The position numbers were made by a program, and so were the translations under genes. A stretch of 5,777 bases of DNA, from contig CAJOKK010000163.1 of NCBI GenBank assembly GCA_905235165.1, positions 1-5,777 on the forward strand, written 5' to 3'. Position 1 is the stretch's first letter. Each line of letters begins with the position of its first letter. Origin of the DNA: an uncultured Atopobiaceae bacterium. Lineage in GTDB: Bacteria; Actinomycetota; Coriobacteriia; Coriobacteriales; Atopobiaceae. Positions 5,688 to 5,777 of the stretch are shown piece by piece. The notes below the pieces were generated by a model. It was given only the letters and a program-made list of their open reading frames with translations, made no database searches and was not told the DNA's origin.

Positions 5688-5777
5688 CTACCTCCCGTTA
5701 AAGAACTCAGTCACGGTGTCGGCGACGCGGGTGACCTGGGACTCGGTGAGGCCGTACCACATGGGGAGCCTCAGCAG
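5688..5777 (-). CDS. DegT/DnrJ/EryC1/StrS sugar aminotransferase, C-terminal fragment (N-terminus outside the window)
   Basis: Reading the minus strand in from the window edge, an open frame gives 29 codons and a TAG at 5690-5688. The product ends LLRLPMWYGLTESQV, then RVADTVTEFFNGR. The R-L-P-(L/M)-(W/F/Y)-Y-x-L-(T/S) pattern followed by a short amphipathic helix is how PLP-dependent sugar aminotransferases of the DegT family finish. It most resembles E. coli WecE/RffA, which makes dTDP-4-amino-4,6-dideoxygalactose from the RmlB product. The gene is cut by the window, so the PLP lysine and substrate pocket are not visible. It ends one base before the GTG of the glycosyltransferase, and its last codons carry that gene's ribosome binding site, so the two are surely co-transcribed. 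Its GC content (about 65% in this short piece) is higher than that of the next six genes. The family is likely, but the subfamily rests on 29 residues. Confidence 0.78.
   Translation of the reverse strand: MLRLPMWYGLTESQVTRVADTVTEFFNGR
5691..5696 (-). promoter_or_regulatory. Ribosome binding site setting the GTG start of the glycosyltransferase
   Basis: GGGAGG, within the last two sense codons of the aminotransferase, is 4 bases before the GTG at 5686-5684. The spacing is slightly short, but no other start candidate lies near and the N-terminus fits the family. Confidence 0.65.

Noticed and set aside
4904..5701. Plus-strand open frame of 265 codons
   Set aside because: It is antisense to the GT2 gene, with no domain signature.
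1..5777. CRISPR array, insertion sequence, tRNA or rRNA
   Set aside because: I found no repeats, inverted termini, transposase motifs or RNA-gene-like stretches. Coding sequence fills the window.

Overview
All eight genes in this window lie on the minus strand and form one tightly packed operon, so transcription runs from position 5777 down to 1. The window cuts both end genes: the aminotransferase at the high end keeps only its last 29 codons, and rmlB at the low end lacks its C-terminus. No gene-free gap exceeds 47 bases. Moderately high GC, Shine-Dalgarno leaders on every gene, GTG/TTG starts and Gram-positive-like gene content suggest a high-GC Gram-positive. I would guess an actinobacterium such as a Coriobacteriia-type gut bacterium, but this is inference, because no marker gene is present.

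Order in the direction of transcription: (1) 5777-5688, C-terminal end of a DegT/DnrJ/EryC1 sugar aminotransferase resembling WecE/RffA; (2) 5686-4718, family 2 glycosyltransferase of the polyprenyl-phosphate sugar transferase type (GtrB/ArnC/DPM1-like) with two C-terminal membrane segments; (3) 4721-3702, extended SDR NAD(P)-dependent sugar epimerase/dehydratase; (4) 3698-2543, ATP-grasp ligase with an apparent frameshift about 16 codons from its start; (5) 2539-2162 and (6) 2162-1809, two overlapping four-helix small-multidrug-resistance/EamA-type membrane proteins; (7) 1796-894, rmlA; (8) 846-1 and beyond, rmlB.

RmlA and RmlB turn glucose-1-phosphate into dTDP-4-keto-6-deoxy-glucose. A WecE-like aminotransferase would convert that into a dTDP-4-amino-4,6-dideoxyhexose. 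The SDR and the ATP-grasp ligase are candidates for tailoring it. The ArnC/GtrB-like transferase could load the sugar onto undecaprenyl phosphate, and the paired small transporters could flip the lipid-linked sugar, as ArnE/ArnF do. In parts list the operon is a dTDP-sugar parallel of the Gram-negative arn (aminoarabinose) pathway, with an ATP-grasp enzyme in place of a formyl/acyl-transfer step. This functional reading is a hypothesis. The individual family calls are well supported.

Base composition is uneven. rmlB and the aminotransferase end are clearly richer in GC (hand count about 72% for 1-180 and 65% for 5701-5777). Sampled lines of the central genes are about 48-58%. This suggests a mosaic locus in which the central cassette has a different history from its flanks.
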